DNA of 64,000 bases from assembly GCA_023213395.1 (NCBI GenBank), contig CM041465.1, positions 29,705,741 to 29,769,740 on the forward strand, in the 5' to 3' direction. The notes beneath the pieces were generated by a model. The model did not search any database. It worked only from the letters and a program-made list of their open reading frames with translations, and was not told the origin of the DNA. This document shows positions 33,983-47,390 of this stretch, in pieces. Every line of letters begins with the position of its first letter. Positions within the stretch are counted from its first letter, which is position 1. Made by a program: the position numbers and the translations under genes. Source of the stretch: Cycas panzhihuaensis (lineage: Eukaryota > Cycadophyta).

Positions 33983-36900
33983 CTCTAGGGAGGACTCTCT
34001 TTTGGGTCTGGGTGGAGGGGTCTCTATAATGAGAGTTCCATGTATAATCTATATATCCATATATGTGTTGGTTATTGATTTATCTCTTTTTCTTTTCAGG
34101 GTATAGAGATTTTACTTTAGTTAAGTATCATTTTATGATTTCCCTAGCATCTAAAATAGCCCTTCCTAGTGAAGTTATCTAGTCTAGGGGATCCTCTACA
34201 TTGGTACCCTCTAGTGGAATTAACTCTCTTATGGCCTTTTCTTAAATTGTATTTCTTCCTACTTGACTAGAAAGAATCATTAACTATGAAGATGTTATAG
34301 CCATTGTAGGAGTAGTGCTTACCTCTTTGGCCTTATATTTTTATTGGATGATAGTTGAAACAATAGTAATCTGCCTCACCACCTTTATTCCACATATTAT
34401 CTTCATTTTCTTGCTTACCTCTTATGTAGATTATGTAGGAGGTGCTTTAGATTAATACTACCTAGTGCATTATTTATTTAGCTTATGTTGGTTGTTGGAA
34501 GTAAGTAAGGAGTTTTTTCACTAGTTGTTATGACTTTATAGCTAAAGAAGAGGAACCTTCTCAATTTTTTCTTTTTTGATTATGACTCAGGGAGCCATAA
34601 ACTAGAGGTGGGAAAGTCTTAATCTTATCTTCAAAGTTCTTGAGGTCCTCTAAGTTGTCTAGTTTATTCTCTACATGGCCCATCTATATACTAGATAAAT
34701 AATTTTTCATCATCCCATTAGGGTTATAATACCTCTAAGTGTTCTTCCTCATATTGCATACTCTTAGTAGTTTAACCATACTTTTAATTATCTACCACCT
34801 ATTAGCCTATTTGAACATAACTTAATTGATAAGGTGTTTTCTTATTCTTTACAAATAGCTTGGTCCTTATTAGTGATAGTTATTAGCTAATCTCTATAAC
34901 ATATGTATGTTAGGGGATACCTCAATAAATATAGGGAAAAACTATGGTGCCTAAATAACCATATTGTATGATAATTTAGGTAGAGGTAGAAGTATGCATG
35001 CCTCCTATTAACCTTATCTTAAATCTAATGTTTGATCTTTTCATTAATTCTCTTAGGTTCATGATGATAAAAAAACCATGTGATAGTTTATAGAGATGTA
35101 GGGGTTCACCTGTATGCCATACCTTTGAGAACCTAAACTAAATAGGAAGGTCTTCTTCTTTTGACTTATTTTCAACTTTTGGGAAACATGAATACTTTCT
35201 TGAGCCTAGAAATACATACACCAAATAGGAGAATAATAAAATTATATACCTCCATGAACACCATTAAATTAAATAACCAAAGTATCTCTAAGTCTAGTTG
35301 CCTAGTCTAGAATGAAATTTTCCTCATGGCTTCATGTGATAATATATACATGTAGCAAGGGAAGTTTATCATAATCACAACATCCAAAACCTTTGGCAAC
35401 TAGTGAAATCCAAAGTTGAATTCATCCTTGGAATAATTTAAACTTCAAATTGCCTTTCTTCATGTCTTGCTTTAGGGAGATTAGTTGTTAACTAGACATT
35501 TACACACCTAATTATTTGTCCTTTTTTTATGGTTATACCAAGCTTATTAACATTAAAAAAACATTTTATTGTGGTAGATTAAAAATCCTATGTAGATTAT
35601 TAGGATTAAGATCACAAATAACCTAATCATTTAGGGCCATAATCCTTCCTTCATATGTTCTACATAATGGAGCTAATGTAGAGATTAGCTCTAGATATAA
35701 GAACATCTTAAAAATGAAGCCTATATTATCTAGCCCACTTCTCCATATATTGCTCTTTTCATTCCTTTTATCTTTGAATTATTCCTAGTCTCAAGCAATA
35801 TAATGTATTCCCTTCCAAATTATAGACCTCAAGAATTCCATTGCCTACCTTGTCTCTATAATTATCCTTTCATTAACTTTTCCTAAAAGATTATTGCCAA
35901 TAATATACAACACATAGGTCAAATCTTAAAGCTAAAATAATATATTTGTACATTATTCGTGCCTTGTCAAATCTTCATCTATCATCCTCACTTAAATTTG
36001 ATGGCCCTAGTTTGACTTCACAAATGAGTAGTTCTCTTAATATGTGATCTAATGATCAAGAATAGCTTTGCATGGCCCAAGTCCTTAAAGGGCCTTTGCA
36101 AGCATGATCAACTAACCAATTACATACATACCTTATATTAGTCCATTGAATGACCAAGATTAACTTCACAACTTTCACCTTTGCATTCCTCCATTCAAGA
36201 TTTACATCCCTTCCTGAGGCATGGTATTCTACAAAGTGGTTAAAATTATGCCACCTATTAGTGAATGGGTGGATCAAATTGACTTTGAATAGCATGCCTT
36301 TATAAGCCTTCTACTTTAATATAATGGTTGAAAAGAGAGTTCCTTATTGTAAATTCATTAAGATGGTAACATGTGTGCATTCCAAAAATAATTGAGATTA
36401 ACTTCATAAATGTTATACTCCACACCCCCTCACTATGACTTAGGAACTTTTGTTATTCTTAACTTCACAAAAAATATCTCAGTTATATATGTGTCTTATT
36501 AGATGATCATGATTCAACTTTGTATACTATTTACTCTGTACAAACATATTTGAATACAACCATATGTCCATAGATATAACAACTAATGTCAAATTTCCAT
36601 ATGACTCCTTTGTTGAATTCCCACTCTAGGTGAATGCTCAATCATAAGGCTCTCTTATAAAGTATAAGAGATTTGGATTTGTGTCTAATGTATCAATGGC
36701 TCAATTTAATCTCTCTATTTATTTATTCATGAATACTCCTCCTTGTTTTACCTTTATTATTTTTCACAGGTTACTTTTCATTTAATAGATAGATTGGATC
36801 TCAACATATATCATTTAATCAAACTATTATATTTGCCTTCATAAGTGGTCACTTCATAAATTTCATCCTCTGTAGGTACTCTATTCCCTTTTGATTAAGT

Positions 36901-38257
36901 GAGATCTACTTTTTGCAAAGTATCTATCCCTAATTTAAATAGTTATGATCCCCTCCATTAATGTTTTCTTCATAAATCACTTGCTTTACCTTACTTATTA
37001 CAAAGTGAAGCCTCAATACCCAAAGCACATTCCATCAAAATATTCATTATGTAACACCTTTTACTTTCTAAAATTATCAAAATTGTTCAACCTTCTTATT
37101 CTTATATACCGAATAAGTTCTAAGCAAAATTTTTATGTCACCATTGACATGCTAACAATAACCCTTGTAGCTTTCTTTTTGTAACCAATATTTCTCATAT
37201 GATTTCATCAAACCAATGAACTCTAGGAATAGGATGTACCAGCTACACTATCAAGTTTCTTATAATAAGATAACATGTATAATGTGTTCCACTCCTCTTA
37301 TCATATGTGGTTATCATATTTCTAACCAAAAATATATATTTAGCTAGACTCCTCAATAGTTCATCCTAGTTTTATAGATAACTTACAATTATTATTTCTA
37401 ATCAATCTCTGAAATAACATATGAAACCTCTCCCCATTTCATATCAGGTGGGCAATTTAATCATTCATCTCTCAACCAATATTTTCTTAAATAACATTTT
37501 CTTAATGAATAACATATTTTAAACATGTCAAGTGGTTTGGTTTGCTTCCTTCATTCATTTATTCATTCAACCAAGTGATCAATCATCATTTTCATCAGCA
37601 TTGCATTAACTTAACCATGTACCAAAATTCTTCATTCATTTAATGGATTTCATTATCATATCTAACATGTAAATATGTGTCATTAACTTTCTCTTTTCAA
37701 CCAACATAGGTTCTCATGTTCTTCACAACTTAAAAATTTAAACTTTAATGCATAATAAATAAGTATTAAATATCCTCCTTTTTCTTATTTTCCCATCCAA
37801 CAAGTGTCCAAAACCATCAACGTGTATTTGCATGCATTTAGGATCCCTTAAAACCATCAAAATATCTTAAAATATTCCTTAAATTTCTCGAAAAAATGAC
37901 TTTATGAATATTAACTTTATTAATTAAAATCTCTATGGTGTAATATCCAAAGTATATCCTATAACCACTTATTTCATTTGTCTATAAGCCTTCTTTCCAA
38001 TGGTTATGACAACAAAAAAATATAACCTCATATAGAAAGTCTATTCACCAAAAACCAATAGTATGTTTTATAAAAATTAAAATGAGGTCAAAAATAACAT
38101 AGGCAACTTTTGTGTTTTAGCCCTCTATCATGAATTATCTCCATGTGACTAACTATTGGGTTTCTAAGGGATTACATAACTTTTAAATTGATTATAAGGG
38201 GAGATTACCTATATTAGGGTAATAATCTATATCATGGAAAATATGTTGGTGGTATAT
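33983..38257. other. AT-rich sequence without supported genes
   Basis: I see no recognisable domain. The longest open stretch (36056-36295, minus, 79 codons) has no motif I know. The sequence is uniformly AT-rich with many short repeats of common words. Confidence 0.4.
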
Positions 38258-38449
38258 TGTTAGACATTTATCAATGTTAGGTGATAATGGACCTTAAGAA
38301 GTGTGTTAAATCCTCGTGGTCCTACCAATATCTTCAGGGGGTCTAAAAACCCTAGTGTTCATCAACACCACCTTCCTCATGAATCACTGGTTGTCCCTTT
38401 ATGCATGTTTTCATTCCTTCTTCTCTATTTTTATCCACAGATTCTATCA
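38258..38449 (+). repeat. Short LTR-like unit of copia-type element E4
   Basis: Starts TGTTAGACATT and ends TTCTATCA, imperfect terminal inverted repeats, and is followed two bases later by a primer site. Only one copy was found. G2 is inserted about 300 bases downstream, in what would be the E4 leader. Confidence 0.5.
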
Positions 38450-38451
38450 TT

Positions 38452-38464
38452 TGGTATCAAAGCT
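38452..38464 (+). other. Primer-binding site of E4
   Basis: TGGTATCAAAGCT, the initiator tRNA-Met complement with one change; same variant as in E3. Confidence 0.7.
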
Positions 38465-38752
38465 ATTGTTGGGATGGTGGAGTTTTAGTCTTGGTACAAG
38501 CTTTCCATGAGTGCATCCACATATAGATGAAGTCTCCTTTTATGGGTCTATTTATACATGTTTCTAGTGTTTTATATATGCACATTGACCTTAAGTATAT
38601 ATACTTATAGGAAATTGCATGTATTTGCAAGTACATAGTGAGTGTACATACTAAATAATTATGTTGCACTCCATATTTGCATCCTTTTTTTAACTAGGTA
38701 TGAGTGTTCAATTATTTATTCAAAGCTCCTATCTCATATTAATATTTATTAG

Positions 38753-38757
38753 TATCT
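38753..38757. repeat. Target-site duplication of G2, left
   Basis: TATCT, repeated exactly at 56929-56933 on the other side of G2. Confidence 0.9.
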
Positions 38758-41168
38758 TGTTTCACTAAAACCTGGCCCTTAATTAGTATTTGGTTTGTAA
38801 TTGCAAGACTTTAACGTACTTATTATATGGTTTCATGGAAAATTGAAACATGTATTTGTTTGATTATAATTAGGCCATGTTTTGATAAAGGAATGTATGA
38901 ATTTAGTTTAATGATTTATGATGAATGATGATGTGACTTGTATTTTTATTATCATCCATCAATGACTGAGACTATGGCACTAAAATTTTTCTTCATGTTC
39001 AATTTTACCTAATGCCTCCTTTAAGACATGTTATTTTTATGTTTTTATCCTTAGTTTCACCCAACTTTATTGTTTCTTATCATTTATGGATTTGTATTTA
39101 ATATTTTCACCTTGTTCTATGCCTATTTATTTATTTATAAAGTCATTTGTGCTTCAATTTCTATTTAATATTAAATTTTAATTTTTTTTAAACAAATTTT
39201 CACCTCCATATTTGTCGCATTTTTAGTACTACCAAAAATATGATCGATTATGTTTTTAGTGTAAAGTTGTGTTTCTATAGATCAAAAAATGAGACTGGTT
39301 ACATTTTTATTGTCATGCATGTAAAACTTGACCAACACACCAAAATTTTACATGTCATCACTCAGATTTGGTGGGATTTGATTTCTTTGATGCGCAAGAA
39401 TGATATTAAGGGTTTTGTGATTCATTGTTGATGAATTAGTAGTGATATTGCTCAAATTTGTATTGGATTTTTTGAGTTTTCTTGGAGATTTTTAATACTG
39501 TTGTTATTGTCACTAAAATTTAGATTTTGAAGAGACTTATGGGTGAAATCATGGAAGACTTTTGATGCTATGACTTTGTGCTTCACAGATATTCGAATGT
39601 TAATGGTATGAGCTTCCTTCTTGTGGACTTTTGTCAAAGTTTCATGTTTCAAACTTCTTCTAATTAGGTAAGATCTTTCCTATTAAGTTTCTACCTTATC
39701 TCATAGTATTTTAAAGATGTTTTTTACTTAGAAATTGCTCTTTTCTTTAGTTGACCACTATATTGGTCTTATACTTATTTTGGGCTTTGAAATACTTACT
39801 GAAAGGTTAGCCGTTTATGGGGTTCCTTAAGGGTTAGACTAAGGAAGGGCATGGTCATCTCTCCACTGCTCATCTAGCTATCCCTTCCCATTCTTCTACA
39901 GGAGCTTCTATTTCAAGCAACTTGCCACTCCTTTTAGAATTGTTTGGCTATGGTTTAGATTTTTTGTTTGGTTGGTTTTCTCCCTTGCTTTATTTTAAGG
40001 GAAAGCATTGGAAAACATTGATCAGTTGAAAGGAAAATTGTCATTCTGAGGCATTCATTTATAATAGGAAAGAAGTTTTAATTTCATAGTCTTGTGGTTT
40101 GTTTGGTTTCACTCTTAAGTTTACCTTTTTTTCTATTCAGAAGAATAGTTAAAAGTATTGGATATTAACTGTATGTCTAAATTTTTAGTTTGTTAAAGGC
40201 TCAAGGGTCCTTTTAGAGTCTTTCTTGCTCCAACTATGATAGAGTCTTTGAAGCTAGTTTCTTATTTAAAAGTTATAGTTTAGATTTATTGATTGCATGT
40301 GATCTTATAAGTCTAAAAAATCATTGAAAATAGTAGTAACATCTTCTTCAATTTTCCTCATTTTTTGCATGATACATTATCCTTTCAAGGAATCAGTTGC
40401 ATGCATATAAAGTGACATTTCTCAAATAGCATTGCATGTCATTGATTTCTTAGGAAAGTTTGCATGAACAATTATATTACATGTATTGCATTTCTTAAAA
40501 ATATATGTCCATTCATTGTAAGGTGCATAAGTCACATGCAGAAGGATAATTTCATATTTATATTTGCATCTTTCATTTTCTTTAAAGAAAAAGGAAAAGG
40601 ACATGAAAAGTTTATATGCACCTAGTTGTAATTTTTCTTTGTTTGTTGATTGAAAGTAAAGTAGCCCTTCTAATACACTTTATTTTGCTTTCCTAAATAA
40701 ACAAAAAAGAAAAAGAAAAATGCACAAAAAGAAAAGGAGAACAAAACCAAAAGAAAAATAAGGAGAAGAAATAAGAGAAAGGAGGAAAATAACAAGAACA
40801 ACTTTTCCATTTACTTACCCTTTCCTACATCCTAGTAGAACCTAAAAGGTTAAAAAGATCATTTAAAAGGAGTCCCTAGGAAGGATATTGAAAATACTAT
40901 CAGTGTAGCTCTAAATCTTGAACTACTTTACCTAATTTTATAGGTTAGTGGATTCTACTACCCACGTTTTACATCCATGCCTTTTGTTGCATTCTACATT
41001 CACACTTCATTAAACGACATAACTAGGCAAAGACTCCTTCTTAGGAGTTGGGTATAGGTGGTCCCTTAGGCCTACTTAAACTTCATATCTCCCACTTTTA
41101 ATTGAGATAAAGATGATACCTTAACAACTGAGGGATATCTAGTTTAGGTCCTCCCAAGAATGCAACCA
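38758..41168 (+). repeat. 5' LTR of G2
   Basis: Starts TGTTTCACTAAAACCTGG and ends CAAGAATGCAACCA. It matches 54520-56928 over its whole length. Part of it (40079-40529) is duplicated again at 41830-42273 inside gag. Confidence 0.93.
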
Positions 41169-41174
41169 TCTTTC

Positions 41175-41192
41175 TGGAAACTATACTAGGGA
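41175..41192 (+). other. Possible primer-binding site of G2
   Basis: TGGAAACTATACTAGGGA, six bases after the LTR. Plant Athila/Tat elements often use tRNA-Asp (site TGGCGCCGTTGCCGGGG); the match here is partial, though several differences are C-to-T or G-to-A. Tentative. Confidence 0.4.
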
Positions 41193-41279
41193 GCTATCAT
41201 TTATTTCCTTTTAAAGTAATGGAAACTATGACACATACTCCTAGGCACTCCTTGAGGCTCTAAGGCCTTTTGCTTGATT

Positions 41280-41829
41280 CTAAAGTATGACCTCCACATT
41301 TTGGTGAAGAGTTCTCATCATCTTATGTTGAATCTTCAAAGCTTCAAGTGCATGACACTTATATAAATCCTCTTGAAGATTCAACCTAATTGTATAACAT
41401 ACCAGTGGAATAAGGATACCTTGAACCCTCTCAATACCTAGGTGATTCTTCTTTTGTAGATCCATCTTTTGCATAGGAAGAACCACCTTTTGTTCCACTA
41501 CATTCATCTTTTTTTGAGTTGGTTCTTACTACAATTCCTACTCCACTACGCATGCCTAGTTACCATGACTCATTTTACCCAAAGACTCATTCCATGACAT
41601 CCCTACTGCAACATATTTAGATAAATCCCTTAGGTGAATATTATGAGTCGGTAGAGGTAGAGCCCTAACCTAATGTTATTTGGTCTCCTCATCTTTCCCA
41701 TTCTCCTTCACTAAGGCCTACATAGCAATCTTATTCCCTATATTTAGAGGAAGTTGATGACCATAAATCAACTCATTTGCAGCCTTGTCAATCTCCTCCT
41801 AGACAACAAGTTCATATTTATTCCCCTAT
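41280..41829 (+). pseudogene. gag: G2 gag, N-terminal Pro/Ser-rich part
   Basis: One frame reads through about 180 codons with stops only at expected Gln sites: segments such as GDSSFVDPSFA, TTIPTPLRMPSYHDSFYPK and SHSPSLRPT. It is rich in Ser, Pro, His and Tyr, like the low-complexity N-terminus of large plant gypsy gag proteins. It ends at the edge of the inserted LTR piece (41830) and the same kind of sequence resumes after it, so the insertion splits gag. Confidence 0.6.
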
Positions 41830-42273
41830 TAATTTCATAGTCTTGTGGTTTGTTTGGTTTCACTCTTAAGTTTACCCTTTTTGCTATTCAAAAGAGTAGT
41901 TAAAAGTATTGGATATTAACTGTATGTCTAAATTTTTAATTTGTTAAAGGCTCAAGGGTCCTTTTAGAGTCTTTCTTGCTCCAACTATAATAGAGTCTTT
42001 GAAGCTAGTTTCTTATTTGAAAGTTATGGTTTAGATTTATTGATTGCATATGATCTTATAAGTCTAAAAAATCATTGAAAATAGTAGTAACATCTTCTTC
42101 AATTTTCCTCATTTTTTGCATGATACATAATCCTTCCAAGGAATCAGTTGTATGCATGTAAAGTGACATTTCTCAAATAGCATTACATGTCATTGATTTC
42201 TTAGGAAAGTTTGCATGAATAATTATATTACATGTATTGCATTTCTTGAAAATATATGTCCATTCATTGTAAG
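41830..42273 (+). repeat. LTR fragment duplicated inside G2 gag
   Basis: Almost identical to 40079-40529 of the 5' LTR and clearly closer to it than to the 3' LTR copy (55830-56275). It starts TTCATAGTCTTGTGG and ends CATTCATTGTAAGG. It interrupts the gag frame. Confidence 0.9.
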
Positions 42274-44140
42274 GCACCCATGGATGTACTACCATCGTTA
42301 TTGCTCATGGCAACCCTAGTGCCATACATGTATCCACTTCCACTTAAGTGGTTATGGCTTCATCTAGCTTATGATTGATTTATTCTTATTCCACTAGGAT
42401 TACCTCTTTCCATCATATTTCCTTTACCACTCAATTACCCCCTCATACATCACATATTATTTGGTCCTATGGTGTTAGACCTCACCCACCATCTCTTAGA
42501 GCATATAACAAACTTCCCTATTTATAATATATTTCTCATACTTATAACACTCATCCTCATACTTTGGTGAGTCAATCACAAGCCTTAAGGGTTTCTAATC
42601 CTACTTCTTCTTTATACATTCTTAGATCTACTCCACAACCTAATCCTTTTTATACTTTCAATCTAAGCTTCCCTCAACACCTAATGCCTCAAACCAACTC
42701 TGTGGCTAACCCTACAGTATGGTTTAATCCCCCCTCTACTTTTCCACCCCATGACATTTCACAATAATAACCACAACTAAAATAACCTATTCATTTATCT
42801 ATTCCTCATGTGTCATCCTTGCCTCAACATTCTACTATGTTGAGGTTGAGGAGACATTTTCTTGATTATATAAAGTCTTCTTTTCCACGCAAGGTCTTGT
42901 TGTTACCTATACGTCCTTTTATTCCTGAGTTTCCAAAATTTTTTGGTGACTCTTCTTAGGACCCCACCTCATACATATAGGCATTTACATTTGCTTATAT
43001 AGATTTCATACCATATGATTATGTCATGATGTGCCTATTCCCTAAATCGCTTCAAGGTGATGCCTTGAAGTGGTTTTACTATCTCTCTTTAGCTTCCATT
43101 ATCTTGTTCCAACAATTAGTTGACTCTTTCATCAACTATTTTGATGTGGCAAGACCATTTAAATTAGGCATTAAATATTTACTAACTATTAAGCAGAACC
43201 ATGATGAGACATTAAGGGGCTCTGTCAAGAGATTTCTAGACTAGTTACATGCTTGTCAGTTACGTCTTAACCCTAGCTTATTATTTGTTCTATTTATCAA
43301 TGCGCTATGATCCTACATGCACTTAGAAGTTCTAAAACTAGGCCCTCAAACATATAAAGAAGTGGTCAATCATTGTTTAGCCTTAGAAATATTTAAAATT
43401 CAAGCAGGTATTAAGAAGGTTAGGAAACCTATGCCTTCTAAAGAAACAACTCAAACAATGAAGACTTCACATCCTGAACCCATTTATGATCATTTGACTT
43501 CTTCAATTAGATCGATCATCTGACTTCTTTAATTAGATCGTTAGAATGCACAATTAATACCAAATTGTATGTTGATACTCCTTCTCATAGTTAGCCTTCC
43601 TAAAAGACCAAAGTTATTTACCTTACCAAGGGGAGGAAGAAACAAGCTCCTCCTCCTTTTAGAAAGATAAAATAAAGTTCATATCATTAAACAAATATGT
43701 ATGATAGAAGTGAGTATCAAATAGTTCAAAATACAACTCAAAATACAAGTGTCCAAACAAACTATTCTTCTAAGTCATCTCAAGACCAAATGATCCACAA
43801 GGATCCATTGCCTCAACATAATAAGAAAATAAGTAAAGATGATAAAGGTAAAGAAAAGCAGGTCTAAGATAATGAAGGTGAACCTTCAAGTTCTAACTTA
43901 TTAAAGAAGACTACCACTCCCTCTAATCCTTCAACAAAAAGAGCTAATGATCAATCATGTCTACCTCCTAAAGGTGGTGATACAAAGAGAATGATAAATA
44001 TAATAGAGACCACAAAGAGTGCTGGTCTATCTAAATCATTCAATGATTTGATGGTGAGAAATCCTGACTCTTTACCTCGAGTACCCCCCATCCCACCAGG
44101 TTTAAGTCTATTCCCTCTAGTTTAAAGGATGGATCTTTCT
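42274..44140 (+). pseudogene. gag: G2 gag, capsid core and tail, broken
   Basis: After a Pro/Thr/Gln-rich stretch (42560-42770), the capsid core reads IPEFPKFFGDSS, then FAYIDFIPYDYVMMCLFPKS, LQGDALKWFYYLSLASI, QQLVDSFINYF and LLTIKQNHDETLRGSVKRF (about 42920-43240), the retrotransposon-gag family pattern; MHLEVLKLGPQTYKEVVNHC ends the core. The tail to about 44000 is Lys, Ser and Pro-rich, and no CCHC knuckle was recognised. Stops at CAG, CAA and TGG sites. Confidence 0.8.
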
Positions 44141-44720
44141 CTTTGGTAAAAGAATTAAAGACCATTCTAGTAAGCATATTAGTTATTAATTTGTTGAAGT
44201 GTTACCCTGAGCAACATCAACTTCTACTTAATGCATTAGGAGTTCCCGCGGTAGTTTCTTCACCCACTTCTATACTTTCTTTTGACCTCACTACCTTATC
44301 TAGTCATTCTACCCATGCATTGAATGGCATATCCCTATTTTACATTGAGATTGTGAAGGATAATTTTGATATCAAGTGAGTTATTATTGATGAGGGATCA
44401 TCTATTAATGTAATCCCTCTTTGTCTTATTAAGGATTTAGAGATTTCTATTTTTGATCCATGTGAGTGGATTTGCTAAGGTTATAATAAGAATCAGAAGG
44501 TGTCCTTGGGTCAAGTCACTCTTCCTCTCATGTTGGAAGAAAAGATGGTTCTTAATGAGCTTACCATTATTGATCTAGATTTAGAGTATAACATACTTTT
44601 GGGTAGACCATAGATCACCTAAATGGAAACAATTTGTTCCTCCCTCTTTGATGAACTTAGGTTCATCCATGAGGGATAATTGAAGATTATCAAGTGAAAG
44701 CCCAAACCCATTAAGTAATT
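44141..44720 (+). pseudogene. G2 protease, broken
   Basis: IIDEGSSINVIPLCLIKDL at 44382-44440 is the active-site flap of a retroviral-type aspartic protease (Asp-x-Gly with Glu in the middle). NQKVSLGQVTLPLMLEEK and LTIIDLDLEYNILLGRP follow (44490-44610), the second conserved motif of plant gypsy proteases. Confidence 0.8.
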
Positions 44721-45850
44721 AGTTTCTCTTGAGACTTTTCTAAAACCTAGTGAATCCTCTAATTCCATAGAGTATTTCTTTCAATAGCTTGGTCTAGGTT
44801 AAACTTTACTATTGAAGCCCCTTCTACCTAATTAGAGGTAAAGGATATGGATTTAGTTGAAGTTGTTCCTTTTTCATCAGTCTCTCCATCTACTCTTATT
44901 CCTTTAGACTCAACTGATTGCTCTTTGGTTTCTTCTTCTTCCATTTTTGATGAAGAAGTGGCTTCTTACTCCATCCACCTCTAGTTGGGCTTGTTGGCAC
45001 AAGTACCTTTTATCCCGTTCAGGCTCATTTCTCACAAGTTTTGTGCTTGCCATTAGGGATAAATGTATTGGTTCCTCCCATTACCACTCATTTAGTGATT
45101 ACTTCTTTGAGTTTGGTTATGTATGATTCACATGTCGATACTCCCCATCTTTCTCTCACTCCTCTTTCTTTAAGACATGGTTAAATAGAGATGAGAGAAA
45201 GATGTTGTTGCATCAACACCCAAACTTAGAATCAAGAGATGAAGATATTAATTCACTTGATACAGGTCAAAATAGTTGCAATACCTCCACTATAGTATGG
45301 GAAGTTAATTCTATCTCCACTATTTATTTTCCTACCTGTCCTCATATGGATCCTTCACCATCTTCTCTCATCCTATATCTTGGTTTGACCATGATCGTGG
45401 TGTGAATCATCAAGAGTTTAACCAAGTTTTTTCTTCAGTTTGGGAGTTTGTTGATAGGCCTATCTTCTTTTCTCATGTTTTTTCAATCATGGAGTTTGTT
45501 CCCCCTTATCCAAACTCTTTGATTAGTCCTCTTTCACCCTTCATACCTCTCTATCTATCTACCTTCCAATCTAAAAACCTTCTCCTCATTAATCTCTTTC
45601 ATTTAGACCATTTTAAAAATGATGAGGTAATTGTGGAGCATCTAGCAAGTTCATGTCCTAGTTTCCCTCATGGATTTCATAAGTTAGGTTTTTCAAGAGT
45701 TTTAGTTGATCATTCTTGACCTCAAGATTCTATTTCTTCAATAGAGCTCACCCCTCCTCATTTTGAGGAAGGGAATGTAATGATTATGGAATAAACCATT
45801 GATATAGATTTGGAGATAGAGGATATTCCTAGAGTTATCAAGTTGGAAGA
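44721..45850 (+). pseudogene. G2 protease-RT spacer
   Basis: A chain of overlapping short open stretches (45202-45405, 45402-45719 and others) in changing frames; Ser, Phe, Pro and Leu-rich without a known domain. It links protease and RT in the polyprotein. Confidence 0.5.
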
Positions 45851-46720
45851 TAGTTGTACTACCCAAGAGATCACTTAGTTTAAAGATCTCTTTTGTGAGT
45901 TTTACTTAGTTTTCACATGGGAGTATAAAGATATACAAGGTCTTGACTCCCAAATTATTAAATACAACATTACAGTAATTCCTGGTATAAAACCCAAATG
46001 AAAAAAATAATACCCCATCCACCCATGCCTCTCCCTTACTATTAAGTAGGAAGTGGAGAAGTTGTTAGGAGATAGATTCATTGAGAGTGTTGACTATTCT
46101 CAATGGGTCTCTAACATAGTTCCTATAGTAAAGAAGAATAATATGATTCAAATCTGCATTAACTTTCATGACATCAATGATGTGTGTCCTAAAGATAATT
46201 TTCCTCTCATTTTTCTTGATTATATTTAGGATTAGATGGCTGGTTTTGAGATAATATCCCTTATGGATGGGTTTCCAGGATATAATCAGATTTCTATTGC
46301 CCCTCGTGATTATCATAAGACCAATTTTACTACTCCTTGGGGCACCTATATTTATAAAGTTATGCCATTTAGATTAAAGAATACCAGTGCAATATACCAA
46401 AGAGATATGGTACATATTTTCCATGACTTAATCAGTAATACCATTACTGTGTATTTAGATAATATGCTCATCCTTTCATGCAAAAGGTTTAATCATTTGC
46501 ATGATCTGAGAATAATTTTAAAAGTATAAAAGGTATTGTTTATGTATTAACCCTTCCAAGTACTTTTGCTATTACATCAAGAAAGATATTAGTAAATATT
46601 GTTTCTCAATATGGGATTAGAATTGATTCTAAAAAATTTGAGGTAATTATCCAAATACCTCCTCCTAAGAGCCAAAAGTAAATAAAATATTTTTAAAGTA
46701 GACTTGGTTTCCTAAGATGT
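45851..46720 (+). pseudogene. G2 reverse transcriptase, YLDD changed
   Basis: Motifs in order: FIESVDYSQWVSNIVPIVKK (about 46075-46135), IQICINFHDINDVCPKDNFP (first-domain motif, usual Asp is Asn), ISLMDGFPGYNQISIAPRD (motif A Asp, 46254-46310), TNFTTPWGTYIYKVMPFRLK and VYLDNMLI (46449-46472), where the second Asp of the active-site box is Asn. A frameshift follows near 46530. It would copy the RNA genome into DNA. Confidence 0.9.
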
Positions 46721-47390
46721 TTCATTACTGATTTCACATTAGATGTTAAGCTTATTACTAATCTTTTAAAGAAAGATATTGAATTGTGATAGACTCCTCT
46801 AGTTCAAGAGTCCTTCAATAGGCTAAAGTAGGCCTTTGTTTTTGCTCCAGTTCTTGCCCCACCAAGGTTCAACAAGCCATTTATTTTATGCACTTTAGGT
46901 ACAAAAGAATCATTAGCAGGGATGCTAGCACAAGAGGATGATTTTGATAAAGAAATGACTATCTATTTTATTAGTAGGACCCTCGTGGTAGCTGAGCTTC
47001 ACTATCCTTTTCCTAAAAATGAGTGCCTTGCTTTAGTTTTTGCTACTAAGAAGCTGCACCACTACCTCCTTAGAAATAAGGTTCACCTTATTGTTTAATC
47101 AAATCCTATACGATATTTACTTATCAAGTCTAACCTTACTAGTCAATTGGGTAAGTGATTTATGTTACTTCAAGAGTTTAATTTGCAAGTGATTAATCAG
47201 AAATCTAAGAAAGGAATGGTCATCCTAGAGATCATAGTTGATGCTCCTCTCCCTAACCCTACTAGTTAACCCATTGATGATTCCCTCCTAGACGAACATA
47301 TCTTCCATATCTAGGGCATCCCTTATGTTGATCCATGGTATGGTGAGATCAGATTGTATCTTTATGATCAATATTTCCCTTCTCTTACTA
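46721..47390 (+). pseudogene. G2 RNase H domain and linker
   Basis: APVLAPPRFNKPFILCTLGT and KESLAGMLAQEDD (46843-46940), TIYFISRTLVVAELHYPFPK, NECLALVFATKKLHHYLLRNK (47020-47080), then FMLLQEFNLQVINQKSKKGM: the gypsy RNase H that follows RT. The first catalytic Asp is not at its place. A linker to integrase follows; there is no second RNase H between RNase H and integrase. Confidence 0.8.

Noticed and set aside
36056-36295. Minus-strand open stretch of 79 codons with Trp and His
   Set aside because: Looks more protein-like than its surroundings, but I recognise no family and its neighbours do not continue it.
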